Shown in pieces: positions 9,928-21,475 of a stretch of DNA of 44,984 nucleotides. The translations under genes and the position numbers were made by a program. This DNA is from Paramacrobiotus richtersi (taxonomy: Eukaryota > Tardigrada > Eutardigrada > Parachela > Macrobiotidae), in NCBI GenBank assembly GCA_034698045.1, contig JAQGAU010000076.1, forward strand, positions 1-44,984. The letters are read 5' to 3'. Each line of letters opens with the position of its first letter. Within the stretch, counting starts at the first letter, position 1. The notes under the pieces were generated by a model. The model worked only from the letters and a program-made list of their open reading frames with translations, searched no databases and was not told where the DNA came from.

Positions 9928-12490
9928 TTGAATCGCTTTCTTTTTTGTATTCTCGTCGTTTTCCTGTCGAATGTGCTGGTCTCGGCCAGGATTCACAAAC
10001 AGCATAAAAACAACATCGAGTAAGTGTAACTTAAGCTTACGTCCAAGTCAAAAATCTTATCGTTATTTTTCCAGCAAAGTGAAGAAGTATTTCGCCAATA
10101 AGGCCAGAATGCACCGACCAGGAGCGACTTGGGAAGCCGGTGAGAATGACCTTCCCGAGAAAGACCCCAAAGAGCTCAAGGCGCTGTGTGGAACGGTGGC
10201 TCTGACAAGAAAACAGGCCAGAAGCACTTACCATCCGCCTCCTCCGTCGGCCGATTACAACTCGAAAAAGCGAATTGCCATTGATCCGGAATTTGATGCT
10301 TCTGTTAAATGGCCGCAGTGTACTGCTATTAAGCAAGCACGAGATCAAGGAGCTTGCGGATCGTGTTGGGTTAGTTCGAATTCACGGAACGTCAAGACAT
10401 ACACATACACATGTGCAGGTAACTTTCCGGTAGAATCGTACCAAAAGTACCAGCTTCATGCAGTACGTAGGTCCGTCTATTAATCTAATCAGTGAAACGC
10501 ATTAACAACATTAACGCATGTCATACTATGGTACGGCAACAGACATCAGTGAAATGCACTGCTCCGTGTACTAGTAGTGCATCAGTGCATGGCATGCGCC
10601 GAACTGTTATTTAGGCTTTTGCGGGCGCGGAAGCAATGACCGATCGCTATTGCATCGCCAGCGGTGGAACAAAAACCAAGTTTCTCTCAACTCAAGATAT
10701 TGTGGTGTGCAGCGGAGGGAACAATGCTAATTACTGGTAAAGCACTCGACAGATAACTGTCAGGTTTTCTCATCAGTGCTGCAGAGTGCCGCACATTGTG
10801 ATAATTCTAAGTCGGTGATGCAGAGTATGTGCACAGTTACAACACTGCTTGTTACACTATGGGATTAAGAATGCGATTTATTTTGTAGCGGAGGAAACTT
10901 AGCCCGTGCTGCATACATCATGATGACCAGTTCCGGGGTGGTGTCCGAAACCTGTATGCCGTACACATCAGGAACAGCTGACGCGTCAATTGCTACGTCG
11001 ACCAGTCAGTGCACACACACATGTTCCAATACAGCCAGCGGCTTGCTGTATCCAGCAGACAAAGCTTACGGTAAGCATTCAATATGAAGTATAGTTACAA
11101 TCCTACACTTAGGAACTTACAATCCTACATTCAGGAACCACTTGGTACGAAATGGGCACCTATTTTACGATTAATCCGGGGGGAGCGGCTGCAGGACTTG
11201 GCGAAACCGTTGTTCGTCAGATCCAGTATGAGCTCATGACCAGAGGTCCCATGACAATACAAATTAAAGTCTATGACGATTTTTACACCTACACTTCAGG
11301 TAAGCGTTTGCCTGCCACGCTGGTCTAAGTACTGTGAGTCGAAGTTGTCAAATTCACACCTTATGATTTTGAGAAAAATCCAGAAAAAAATGGTTTCTTT
11401 ACTGGATCGTGCCACCTATGATGGCAAGTCCGGTAACTCTAAATGGGTAACTCTGACAAATTAGTTTTGTGCAATACATTGTGCACGTTTTTTACATCTA
11501 GCAACAAACTACAGTACTTTTCTGAGTTTTCTCTACCAATTCGACGCTTAATTGAAATTATCTGACCATCGTACTTCAGGAGTGTATCAACATATCACCG
11601 GAGACTTTGCCGGCAATCACGCCATGAAGCTTATTGGCTGGGGCACAGAGAATGGCACCGATTACTGGTTGATCATGAATTCCTGGGGTACCTCATTTGG
11701 AACGAGCGGAGCAATAAAGATCATCCGCGGAATCAACCACCTGGGAATCGAGGACTACGTCGTCGCCGGAATGGTGGATCCCAATCTGACCGCTCCACCA
11801 AGCAATCTCGCATGCAATCTGGCCGGCTGCCAGGGTCGCTCGATGTACGGCATTTCACCCGCAGACACCTGCTCGACGAGCTTTTGTGCCTGCTATTACT
11901 TAGACGGGGTGTGGAATGCCACGAAAAGCGATTGGGATTGGGTACAATCTCCAAGGGTTGTTAGCTGCGACGAGGGACAGGCGTTTGATGCTTCGGGCAG
12001 TGTGTTGGCCTGTGTGGATAGGACCTTGGTTCCAGCCTGTAGCGTAACAACTGCAAGTACTACGACCCAAACAACGACAGCACCCACTACAACGACTTCT
12101 ACGACAACGCCAACTACGACGACTTCGACAACAAAACCCACAACGACTACGCCAACAACAACGACTTCCACAACAACCCCTTCGACGACGATAAAGCCAA
12201 CGACGACACAGACAACGACTGTTTCGACCACGGCGAAACCGACAACCACGCAAGCAACGACGACTTCCACGTCGACAAGGCCAACGACCACCTCGACGAC
12301 TACCAAACCGACAACAACATCTACGACGCCATCAACGACACCCAGACGGAGAGTGCCGTTGACAACAGGAACGCCGACGACGACATCGACTACGGCTTCG
12401 ACAACACCAAGACGACGAGTACCATTGACAACAACTAAACCCACGACAACGACACAGCAGCACCGAGGGCGCGCCCGCAACAGCCCGTAA
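9928..12490 (+). CDS. Cathepsin B-like cysteine protease with peritrophin-like module and Thr-rich tail; start codon degraded to TTG
   Basis: Exons are 9928-10019, 10075-10369, 10615-10736, 10889-11070, 11135-11299 and 11580-12490. The first five have exactly the sizes of the 5670 paralogue (92, 295, 122, 182, 165 nt). The predicted product is 588 residues. Catalytic Cys (GACGSCW), His ([11 protein letters not shown]) and Asn (NSWG) are all present, as are the CNGG-type block ([10 protein letters not shown]) and the eight-cysteine peritrophin-like module ([23 protein letters not shown]). The tail contains two PRRRVPLTT units and ends HRGRARNSP. At the position of the paralogue's ATG this gene has TTG (9928-9930). 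No downstream in-frame Met occurs before the propeptide, and upstream ATGs lie before the TATA box. It may therefore use a non-AUG start, start elsewhere, or be newly inactivated. All other coding features are intact. Confidence 0.85.
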
Positions 12491-12604
12491 ACGTGCTGTA
12501 CTGCAAGGAGAATGGAGGATACTACAGAAAATGAACAACACCTATACCGACAAAGCTCAGTGTTTCTGATGTGTTTCAGTAATTCATAGATAGCTTGAAG
12601 AGAA

Positions 12605-12610
12605 AATAAA
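12605..12610 (+). terminator. Poly(A) signal AATAAA
   Basis: AATAAA is 115 bp after the stop codon of the cathepsin B-like gene ending at 12490, a normal distance for a 3' end. Confidence 0.5.
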
Positions 12611-12619
12611 AGCAGTGCC

Positions 12620-13578
12620 AAGCGATCAAAATACACAGTAAGCCGACTAGTTGATAGAGCGATGAAGAAGACTTTAAATTTATGCATAACTATCCCAACG
12701 CTGACGCCGTTATCTTGCCCCGCCAAATCCTGTGGGTACGACCTGGTAGGTTCCGGAGAACATGCATAGGTCACGAGGCGGCTAAAATCACTCTCGTGGA
12801 ATAATACCTTTGGTTAAGCGGTACCACTGAGTGCGGTCTTGGATGTCAAATAAAACTGACAGCTCGCTAGTATACCTGAAATATGGACCGAAACAAGCCA
12901 TCGAAATTTACCGCTTCTTTAATTTCAACCGTCTCAGACTCTCAGCGGTCTGTGTAGGTAGATTTCTGTCGATGAAACTAGTGCTAAACACAATACTCAC
13001 CTAGTACGTTAGAGTGTACGAGATACTTGTGGTTGCGTGATGCATCGGTTTCATTGTCCATGGACCAATAAACCCTCAATCTTGATGCAAAAATCAAGTG
13101 CTGTTTTTCCTTTTGTCCCGTAAAACAAACGGAAAATTCCGCAACTGTTGATTCAGTCATGTTAAACTAATGTTCGCGCTCAATGACCCATCGAACCGAA
13201 AAGCTAGGAAACTGGCTTGGATCTGTTCGCGCGTTGATGAATCCAAGATCGCTAATAGCAAACAGCGCCCCGGTGTCCAGAGTTTTCAGCATTCTGACCG
13301 AAACAAATTTCGGGATTTCGGTTTGTTTGAACTTGATGCAACGTGCGAAGCGCTTTCTAGAGCATCGGATGTAACTAAGAGTGTCACTGCATCTGATGCC
13401 AACAGGTTATACCACGTTGACATGCGCAATTCACAACAGGGTCACGAATACTTTTCTTCAGTAAACATCAAGGTCAAAAATTCGCTGACTTCTGTCTGGA
13501 ACAAACAATACTATACAAATGTTAAACGCCAGAATAATTCTAAGGCAACAATCTTTTACATAATGTGAAGGTTGGGGA
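12620..13578. other. Intergenic between converging genes
   Basis: This is the spacer between the plus-strand protease cluster and the minus-strand kinase-like gene. The longest open frame (13170-13568, plus, 132 codons) has no domain, leader or repeat that I recognise, and I do not call it a gene. Confidence 0.55.
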
Positions 13579-16233
13579 TTATCCATTTGAACGAAATTCC
13601 AAAGGGTTGCGGAACAGCCCGTGAGCCAGTGCTCGGATAATGCTGTTCACATTGTACGTTTCCATTGGGAATTCTGCCATACAATGGGTTAGGCTAGTTT
13701 TTCCTTTCTCCGCATGGGTAGGTACCAGCCTTGGTCGAATCAAATCTGGATTTCGAGAAAGAAACTCAACAAGCCACGAAAACCTTTGGCTAGTTTCTGT
13801 AATTACATTATCTGGAAGAGCCGCACAACCGCTTCGCTGATGACATTGCGTCGAGCATGTTAGCCCGAAAAACTGAAGTTGTGTCATGCCGGCCAGGTAA
13901 TTATTGAATAAATCCGTAAAGTAGCAATCGATGAACTTCAGTATCTTCAACACTGGGAATTTTCGAAAGGTATCGCTGCTCACTTAAATATCTGATCCCG
14001 CAAAACTCAGACTGACTAAATTTGGCAGACAAAGCTTGCCTAGCTGCAAGATGTCGCAGGTTATCCGGCCGAAGATATCCAGATGAGTTATGACATCTGC
14101 CACTCCACCCAGAAGGTGCAACGGCTCCAAGATCTGGCCCAGCTGCCCATTCATCACTACATAATTCCCAGGGCAGTGGACGGTGAGCGTCACACTTTTG
14201 GAAATATGGGTGCACTTTAAAACTCGAAAATAGTTTTTCATAGCTGCGGTACTTTCAGTGTTATCCAACACGTTTCTATAAAGTTGCATAGGTCCGGAAC
14301 CATGAACGCGCGATGGGAGGCTGGCTGCTTGAGGCGGCAAAAGTTCAATCTTGATACTTTTGTTCACATTGCAGGTTACAGTACTTACACCAATGCATGA
14401 CGTTTTTCTTTCCAGATCCAAGAAGCCCATGGTCATAAACCAACTGTATACCCTGTCGGTCGAAGAATTAGCTGTAGTGTTGAAACTGGTGCAGCCGCTC
14501 AGAACTGGAATAGAAATGTCCTTGAAATACTCCCCCTCCACTGCTTCGAAAAGCACCTCACCCATGAGAGCTACGGCTCGCTCAAGTGGACTTTCTATAA
14601 AGCACGATTCAAGGGCTTTTTTGATGTGGTGGCAACACTCCCGCTCCACCAGTCTGCCTCCTTCGAGGATGAATTTTAAAATTTGATAGGGAACAGCTTC
14701 TTCGGCGGTCATGCGCACCGCTGTTCTTTTATTCTTGAATACGAAAGATTTGGATCCAAAGGCCATTTCATACAGCACACAGCCTAAACTCCACCAATCC
14801 GTCGCGCTTCCTACTTTAACGGGTTCATTGCAAGCCTTTCTCGCCATCTCCGGTGATGCGTACGAAAGCGTGCCTCTGAAATTACGTACATCGGTGCTCT
14901 CCGTAACCACTCCCTTTTTGAAAACCGGATCATCCAAATCTCCCAGCTTAACCAATCGGTAGAGACCAGTGATATCCATCCCCGTCAGAAAGATATTGCC
15001 GGATTTGATGTCGCTGTGTATACTGTAATGTTATTACGATGGAGATAGTTCAAGGCTTTGCAGAGCTGGTTGGTGTATGATGCCAACTGGGTATGGCAAA
15101 TGTCTTGACCTTCTAGGTAAGTCCGTAAGGATCCTCCTGTAAGCAAATCTGATCAGGATTCAGATGATTACGATAATATTCAACGGATCAAGTCAGGAAC
15201 CAAGGTGCGTGTCTGTTAAAACGAGGAATGAGACTCCTCTCAAACCGGATGGCTTATTAGGATGCAATCGTCTGTTATGGTGGTATCACAAGGTTTAACG
15301 TGGCTTACACGGGAGAATCAGAAACACACACGAAAGTCAGTCTCACAAGTCTATTCAATGGACAACGGGGAATACGAAAGGTGTTCGCAAGAAAGAGGAA
15401 ACAGATCGCTAGCCAGCTCGCTCAGGAATGGAAAACGAAACATTCTCAGATCTTGCAAGGTCGGTAAGCGGTTATGTTAAAGATAATTTTGCATGATGAT
15501 AGCGGCTTATAAAGATCATGGCTGGAGAAAGTTAAAGGAAGTACACAGAGAGAACAGGTGAACACGTCACGTACTACCAAAGGTACGACATACAGGCATA
15601 TCACTTTATCCGTCATAAAATAAAATATTATGTTTGTGTTAGTTTCAGCACACTTCCTGTGCGTGCACCGTACTAAGGGTCTATAATTTTAACGATTTTT
15701 GATGTTTTTATCTCTGTAATATTTGAAACGACGCAGATTTGTAGCTTCCCAGCGTGCTGGTTTTCTGAAACTGTAATGGCTAATGCTGGATAAAATTTAT
15801 TTTTGTTTTTATTTTAAAAACGATTTATTTTTGTATTAGAATGTGTTGTCTTCTGGAAAATCTTACTGTACGGAACATACCCACTAAGGTACCAACATCA
15901 ACTTGCGCTTTAAAATTCCCGGTTAAACTTACCAGGACAGAACTCCATAATTATCCGAATCCTCGATGTAAAGTCATTGGTGATTGGAGTGTAATGATGC
16001 CCAAAATAACGGACAACGTACTCACTGGACAAAGCTATCAGTTGCGACATCTCCGAATGCCGTTTACCGCTGAACGGAGTATCCCTATCCAGAAAAATTT
16101 GTTTGACTGCATATATCCCCTTTTCGATCCGATTCTGGGGCCATTCAATCTCTGCTTTGAACACAAACCCGAATCCTCCTGATCCAATACGCTCCAAAAA
16201 TGTAATGGTAATATCCTCGGTCTCCATTTGCAT
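13579..16233 (-). pseudogene. Protein-kinase-like gene with leucine-rich C-terminus, broken by a frameshift and an in-frame stop
   Basis: Exon 1 is 16233 down to 15933: MQMETEDITITFLERIGSGG, then a glycine loop GSGGFGFV, AVKQ (ATP lysine) and IIMEFCPG. Exon 2 starts at 15136 with GSLRTYL in matching phase and continues through NQLCKALNYLHRNNI. There the frame shifts: five extra bases (15023-15027 region) separate it from HSDIKSGNIFL. The core then reads KLGDLDD (DLD instead of DFG), YASPEMARK and DWWSLGCVLYEM, so the HRD arginine is Ser and DFG is degenerate. After the C-lobe the sequence is leucine-rich (LPNLVSLSFAG). A TAA at 13986-13984 interrupts it, and the same frame stays open for 134 more codons with continuing Leu/Phe spacing (FPVLKILKFIDCYF). 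I read this as a recently inactivated gene. Assembly error at two places, or a real stop with unrelated downstream frame, are alternatives. Confidence 0.78.
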
Positions 16234-17170
16234 AAAGTGTTACAAGGAATAGTAAGAGATTTTTTGAACCACAAGCCAACGAGGGGTCATTACGCACTGT
16301 AGACCAGAGATGGTTTCAATAATAAACATAATCCCATGGCAATGTACTGTTTTCTGCAGATATATTTCTTTTGTACTTTTAGGATTCTGAGAGTAGAAGT
16401 TTTATGCGGAGTACCATACTATGTTGGTTCGGCAAGGCAGTAGCTGGAGGATGACTAATATCTGCAAGTGTGCGTGGAACTCTTGCTTACTTGTAAAAGC
16501 GCCATTGCAGTTATAGTCGCGAGTTTAGGCTAGCACTCACTAGCTGAAAACTTGAAGACAAACATTACACGCCAGAAAATTTTGGTTCAAGATCTGTTGC
16601 GTTACTGCACACAGCATTTTCTACTGAACTTCGGACTGTGTGTTAGAATGTTTTGTAGCGGAAAAATACACAATCCGGTCGAACTGATTCTGAACATATA
16701 CGAAGATTTTTGCATTGCTTATGCCGGGATCTCGATGACTGAACTTACTAGCTATGATTTCGCTGCGTGCAGAGTTTTGTTTGCAGTGAATCAGTCTGAC
16801 TGGAATGTAAACAGTAAACAGCGCTCGGGTTTTATAACGATGTGCGAACTTTAGACTGCTTGCCGAAACGCGTCAGTTGTTTGGTTTGCAATTTGCAATA
16901 TAGCTCACAGCAAAGGTGCACATCAGGCTTAGTAGTTTAGTGATCTCCAATGATTTATTTTGCATATATTCAAGCATGCACCGTACAGTAATTACGCTTG
17001 CCGGCATTATGGATGATTCAGTGAACACTTCTGCACTGGCAATTAATGCGAACTGCATTAGCGATCGGGAACTCCACCGTTTTGTTCGTAATTGTAGCAA
17101 GATGCTACGAACATCATAGATGACGTTGGTCAATGACACCTTATGTTTAGTACGTACTGTGTAGGAGGAC
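16234..17170. other. Intergenic between two minus-strand genes
   Basis: This holds the presumed promoter of the kinase-like gene and the 3' region of the transporter. I see no other gene. A minus-strand AATAAA at 16954-16959 may end the transporter transcript. Confidence 0.5.
16954..16959 (-). terminator. Possible poly(A) signal of the SLC6 gene
   Basis: TTTATT on the plus strand reads AATAAA on the minus strand, about 212 bp after the proposed stop codon at 17171. Confidence 0.3.
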
Positions 17171-20100
17171 TTAATTATCCATTACAGTTGCCAGACATGC
17201 TAGTGACAGCAAGTCAGCAACCACGGTTCTGTTACCGCCTCTTCCAAACACTGAAAAGATGAGCAGCACGAAAAATATTAGTGACACTTATATCTACGAT
17301 TCCTGTTGGTAAGCGGCATTGGCGAATCACTTTGGGCTCTTTTTATCCATCATTGGAAATTCGCTCTTGAAACAAACGGGATCGCTTTGCATTATTTCGT
17401 TCGGCCACAAAGATTGGTGTAATTTCTATGTTCCAAAATTGAAAGTTAATTTGCTGAACGATGCACTACCTTACCACGCCTAACCTCGCTGAATGTCCGT
17501 CCCGGCGCCTTCCGTACTTCAATAACGGCGAAAATCGGGATCTGTATAAGGGATGCCATGGCCAGACCCCAGCCAATACCGTCAGCATAATCCGGTAATC
17601 CGCCAATGTGGTTCAACGGAGCGTAATAGACGAATGAAATCACCAAAATATACTGAAAAGTATAACGTTCCTTAGCGTTTTCCTGCGCTTTGTTGTATTT
17701 TTGCTGGTGCATAGTTGAAGGCTTGAAGCGATTGACTTACGAATAATGTTAATGGAGCCAGTAAAATCCAGGCAGTTCTGCAATTAAAGACAAAGCTTTT
17801 TGAAACAAATGTTTTGAAAAGTTTAAACTGATCGCGTTCTTCCTGAAAACAAGCGGGACTGCGTGAGACGAATGCCCGAGGGGTTAACAATAACAAAGTA
17901 CAGTTAATTATCGATTTCAATGCTAACTAACCGTACGACAATACGAGTAAATGCGGTTGCACCTATGACAGTTGCCCACGTCATGAACGGTACGAAAGAA
18001 TTATTGCAATTATTTTTCAGAGAGCGACGATTTTTTCGTACCTCCAGTAGATCCCGACGTCTCCCCGACTGCCCAACATTTCTTTAAGATCATCGACAAA
18101 CCGGCTGAGACCGTACACCCACATAATAACCATAATCTCCAAGAAAGCCGGGAAGAGAACCATGAATCCACCATATGAGTCGAAAACATCGAAAACGTCA
18201 ATCCCTCCCTGCTCACAATGCACAAGAGTTATGTAGGCAAATTTGCATATGCCAATGAAACTGACGGTTGTAACTGTGTAGCTTCTGTGAATAATAGTTT
18301 CTAACTTGTAGCATGAAAGGAAATCCTAAGAGGAAACATCCCAAACAAAATACACCACAGATCAATGGCTTTTTCGTGCGGAGGGACGGCCACCGATCAT
18401 ACAGGACGGTGAATATCGTTTCGACTGTGGCAATCTGTGAGCCTATGCCGAGCGTGAACAGCCTAGAAAAGCCAACTTGATAAAATGGTTAAGGAGCCAG
18501 AACACGAGAGTTTAAGCAGGAGTTTGTGTCGATTTTTGTATTGTATGCGTTCGTTTGCGATGTACAAAGTGTTTTAGGTGCAAGGTGCTTCATTACTTAT
18601 TGTTAACGAGCCTTACATAACGAAAAACAAGATGGCCCACAAATGCGATACCGGCATCAAGCTCGCCGCTTCCGGAAAGGTGACAAATGCCAGCCCTGGT
18701 CCGGAGACGGCAACGGATTCTATAGGCGCACCAATTTTACCGGCCAAATAGCCCAAAATGGCGAAGAGGCTTAAACCGGCCGTGACACTTGTGACGGTGT
18801 CAGCAATGGAGACAATTAAAGCGTCTCTAAAAAACAAAGCACGTATAGGTGAAAGGCAACACACATTAGGGATGATATGACTTAAAAAAGGAGAGTTCTT
18901 ACTGGTAGCAGTTATTGTTGCGCTGGTTATACGATCCTAGACGAAATCAACATTTCATATTGCCAGAACGCAGCTGGTGCGCCATTTCTGATTACTAAAT
19001 GTTTCCGTTTTCTTACCAAGCATTACAAGCGATCCAAATGCAATCGTTAGGGAATAGAACATTTGCTCGGCGGCGTTTCTCCAGGTCTGAATTTGACCAA
19101 AGCCAATGCACCAGCAATGTAACAATACTGTATCAAATGACAGAATTCCTTACGCTAATCTCAAGCAGTTTGTTAAACTGTGGCGTAATGAAGTATAACA
19201 TTCCTTCGACGGCATTTTCTTGCGCAGCTCCTATAATGTACAAGTTTCGAATGAACACTTACTGAAAATGAGATGTATGACTCGCAAGTAGAGCGTAGAT
19301 TTAAGAGTTCCACTAACCGATCCCGAGTAGAATGATAAGGACTATGAAAGGAAGCGTCGATGTGATATAGACTACCTAACAGAAGGTTACGAAGTGGCTA
19401 CACGTTTGGTCGATTAAATGGTTAACATCACTTAATATCTTTATCTTACCTTTCCGACAGACTTGATTCCCTATTAACAACATAAATAATGATATTATTG
19501 GTAACAGAAACTTTTGCAGCTATATTTCTAATTTGCTTGCGATATTGTTGTCTTACGTAGATAAAAAAAATATTTCTGTACCTTGACCAATGATAAGAAC
19601 ACCAGTAACCAGCAACCCGCCAAATTAGCCGTTAGAATCCAGTTGACATCTCCCAGGTCTCCGGCGTTCAACCCGTATTTGAAATCTTGACCTTTATCAT
19701 ACCGCATCAGAATGACCCGATCGAAATACTGTTGCGCTGATGAATAGAGTCGGAACTCGGTTTCCGTGCTGTTATCGAACACGACAACCGGAACTTCGGA
19801 ATTGAACGTGTCGGTTTTGTTCAGATCCAGACAAGTTCCATTGTGAGCCCATTCCGTGTCACAGAAACTACCGTCCCAGGGCACTGGCTTTCCTTGACAA
19901 GCAGCGATCAAAGTAGCCCTGCTATTCATGCTTCTATCACACACGGTACGTCGTACAAAACAAAAGCTGGATGTTTACCAGAAATAGTACATCGTCCATG
20001 CCATAATGACAACTGCAAGATGACAAAATAACTTTCCTTGTAGAATGAAAGTAGATTTCTGTTTGGTTTCCTACTGTAGTACATTGCCGTCATAAACTGA

Positions 20101-20551
20101 ATAACCACTTGAGCAATGCCGATCCCTGTGGCGATGGGTGATACACGTTTCCATATCGTCACCGGTCCTTCTTGGTGATACTGTCCGAAGGCTATCTCCA
20201 TGAAGTACATTGGTTTTCCACACAGAAACAGGACAATCAGGTAAGGTAATAAAAAGGCTCCTCCTCCATTTGCGTATGCTAAATTGACAATACAAAAAAG
20301 CGTAAACATTGTTGCGATACCTTGGTGCAGCGGTGTTGTGTACCGATGTATGGGAAGCGCCACACGTTTCCAAGACCAACTGATAAACTGAGGCAGGCTA
20401 ACACAAACTCCGCTTTACTGCTCCATCTTATGCGCTCTGGAACACTGCCGTCGTGGCTGATGTTTTCGGTCCTTAGGTTGCTTGAACGATTCGGCACTCC
20501 GGGTTCGGTAGCTTTCCAGTCATTCGATTCTAGACCGAAGCCGCCTTTCGT
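17171..20551 (-). CDS. SLC6-family sodium-coupled amino-acid/neurotransmitter transporter (N-terminal exon not located)
   Basis: Fifteen exons join in phase, 5' to 3': 20551-20344, 20278-20075, 20012-19979, 19918-19582, 19470-19450, 19375-19318, 19230-19154, 19086-19017, 18936-18903, 18826-18617, 18462-18306, 18208-18042, 17777-17741, 17652-17475, 17250-17171. They give 623 residues. Landmarks in order: [20 protein letters not shown] (TM1-2), MEIAFGQY, an extracellular loop with PW and two Cys, [25 protein letters not shown] and GSYN (TM6), [13 protein letters not shown] (TM7), [11 protein letters not shown] (TM8), MLG...[12 protein letters not shown] (TM10) and [10 protein letters not shown] (TM11). 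The first exon opens at a splice acceptor in phase 0, so the start Met lies upstream, unplaced. The last exon is the least certain. Asn of the Na1 site in TM7 is Asp, as I recall for the insect KAAT1-type nutrient transporters. Substrate cannot be assigned. Confidence 0.92.
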
Positions 20552-21475
20552 CTGTAATGTGATGCAACTGTAAGTAGATTCTGTTCTGCGGCGGATAAAA
20601 TATTGCTATCATGCGACCAAAACATGCAGAAACTGCTCCATATCAAGTCGTCTTTGGTAACCGTTACATCACAGGAAGCCACGAATGCGATTGATTGACG
20701 AAACCCAAGCTGCACTGACCATTGTTAATTAGTGGACTGAATGCTCCAAAAAAGTTTTTGCTGGCTTAGATCTGTCTTGATCTCTGGTCAAATTCGTTGC
20801 GGCGCTTTTCGGGTTCTCGAGAGCATGCCACTTCAAGCTAACTGCTACCTGTATGTAGATGTGCAGCCAAGTAAACTACTTATGTCAGGTGAATGTTTAC
20901 AGCTTAATGGAAAACACACATGTTCGCGGCTGTGTGCAAATCGCATTTTGTATTAATCACCGCATTGTACAGTAAACTACAGTTACTGTAAGTTTCGATT
21001 AGGATTTGTGACAATCCACTGAAGTCTACATGAGGTAATCTGCGATATCATTGTTTATGTTAATGGATAACCGTAAGATACCGTGCGGTTGTTGTTCCGT
21101 TCTTTCCAAGCGCGAAACAGTTATGGCAAGCGCAACGTAAAGGCAATACACCCATATGTGTACGATCCGATTATCTAAACCTTGGAGCTATTCAAAGACT
21201 GTTTTTCTATTTCCTTAGAAAGGTGAACGACATGAAAGAACACTAACTTCAACAGGCTTATGTACAAAGATCCTGAAACAGCAATATAAGCAGTGTGCTA
21301 TAAGCAAAACAGACTTTATGTCTGTCACAGAGTGATCAAGTCCTATTGTCAATAGGACCATTTAACCATTACAGAAGGTGGATCTAGTGATAACGTACGT
21401 CCCCAGAATGATGGACTTTGCGACCGTAACTTATACTGTGGATTGCGTCGTTAGTACTGGCCGGGATACGTTATT
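20552..21475. other. Upstream region of the SLC6 gene; 3' region of the next cathepsin
   Basis: A 5' exon of the transporter carrying the start Met is expected here, but no ATG with a fitting donor stands out. Nothing else is recognisable. Confidence 0.45.

Noticed and set aside
13170..13568. 132-codon open frame, plus strand
   Set aside because: No leader, domain, or codon-level support, and it lies in an otherwise empty spacer.
15013..15027. GTAATAACATTACAG as a 15-nt intron that would mend the kinase-like gene
   Set aside because: Far too short for an intron, and removing 15 nt does not restore the frame; a 5-nt shift remains.
17930..18000. Hydrophobic frame ([16 protein letters not shown]) as an SLC6 exon
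   Set aside because: No acceptor in a fitting phase. The exon at 17741-17777 (TAWILLAPL) joins YWR in phase and matches TM10.
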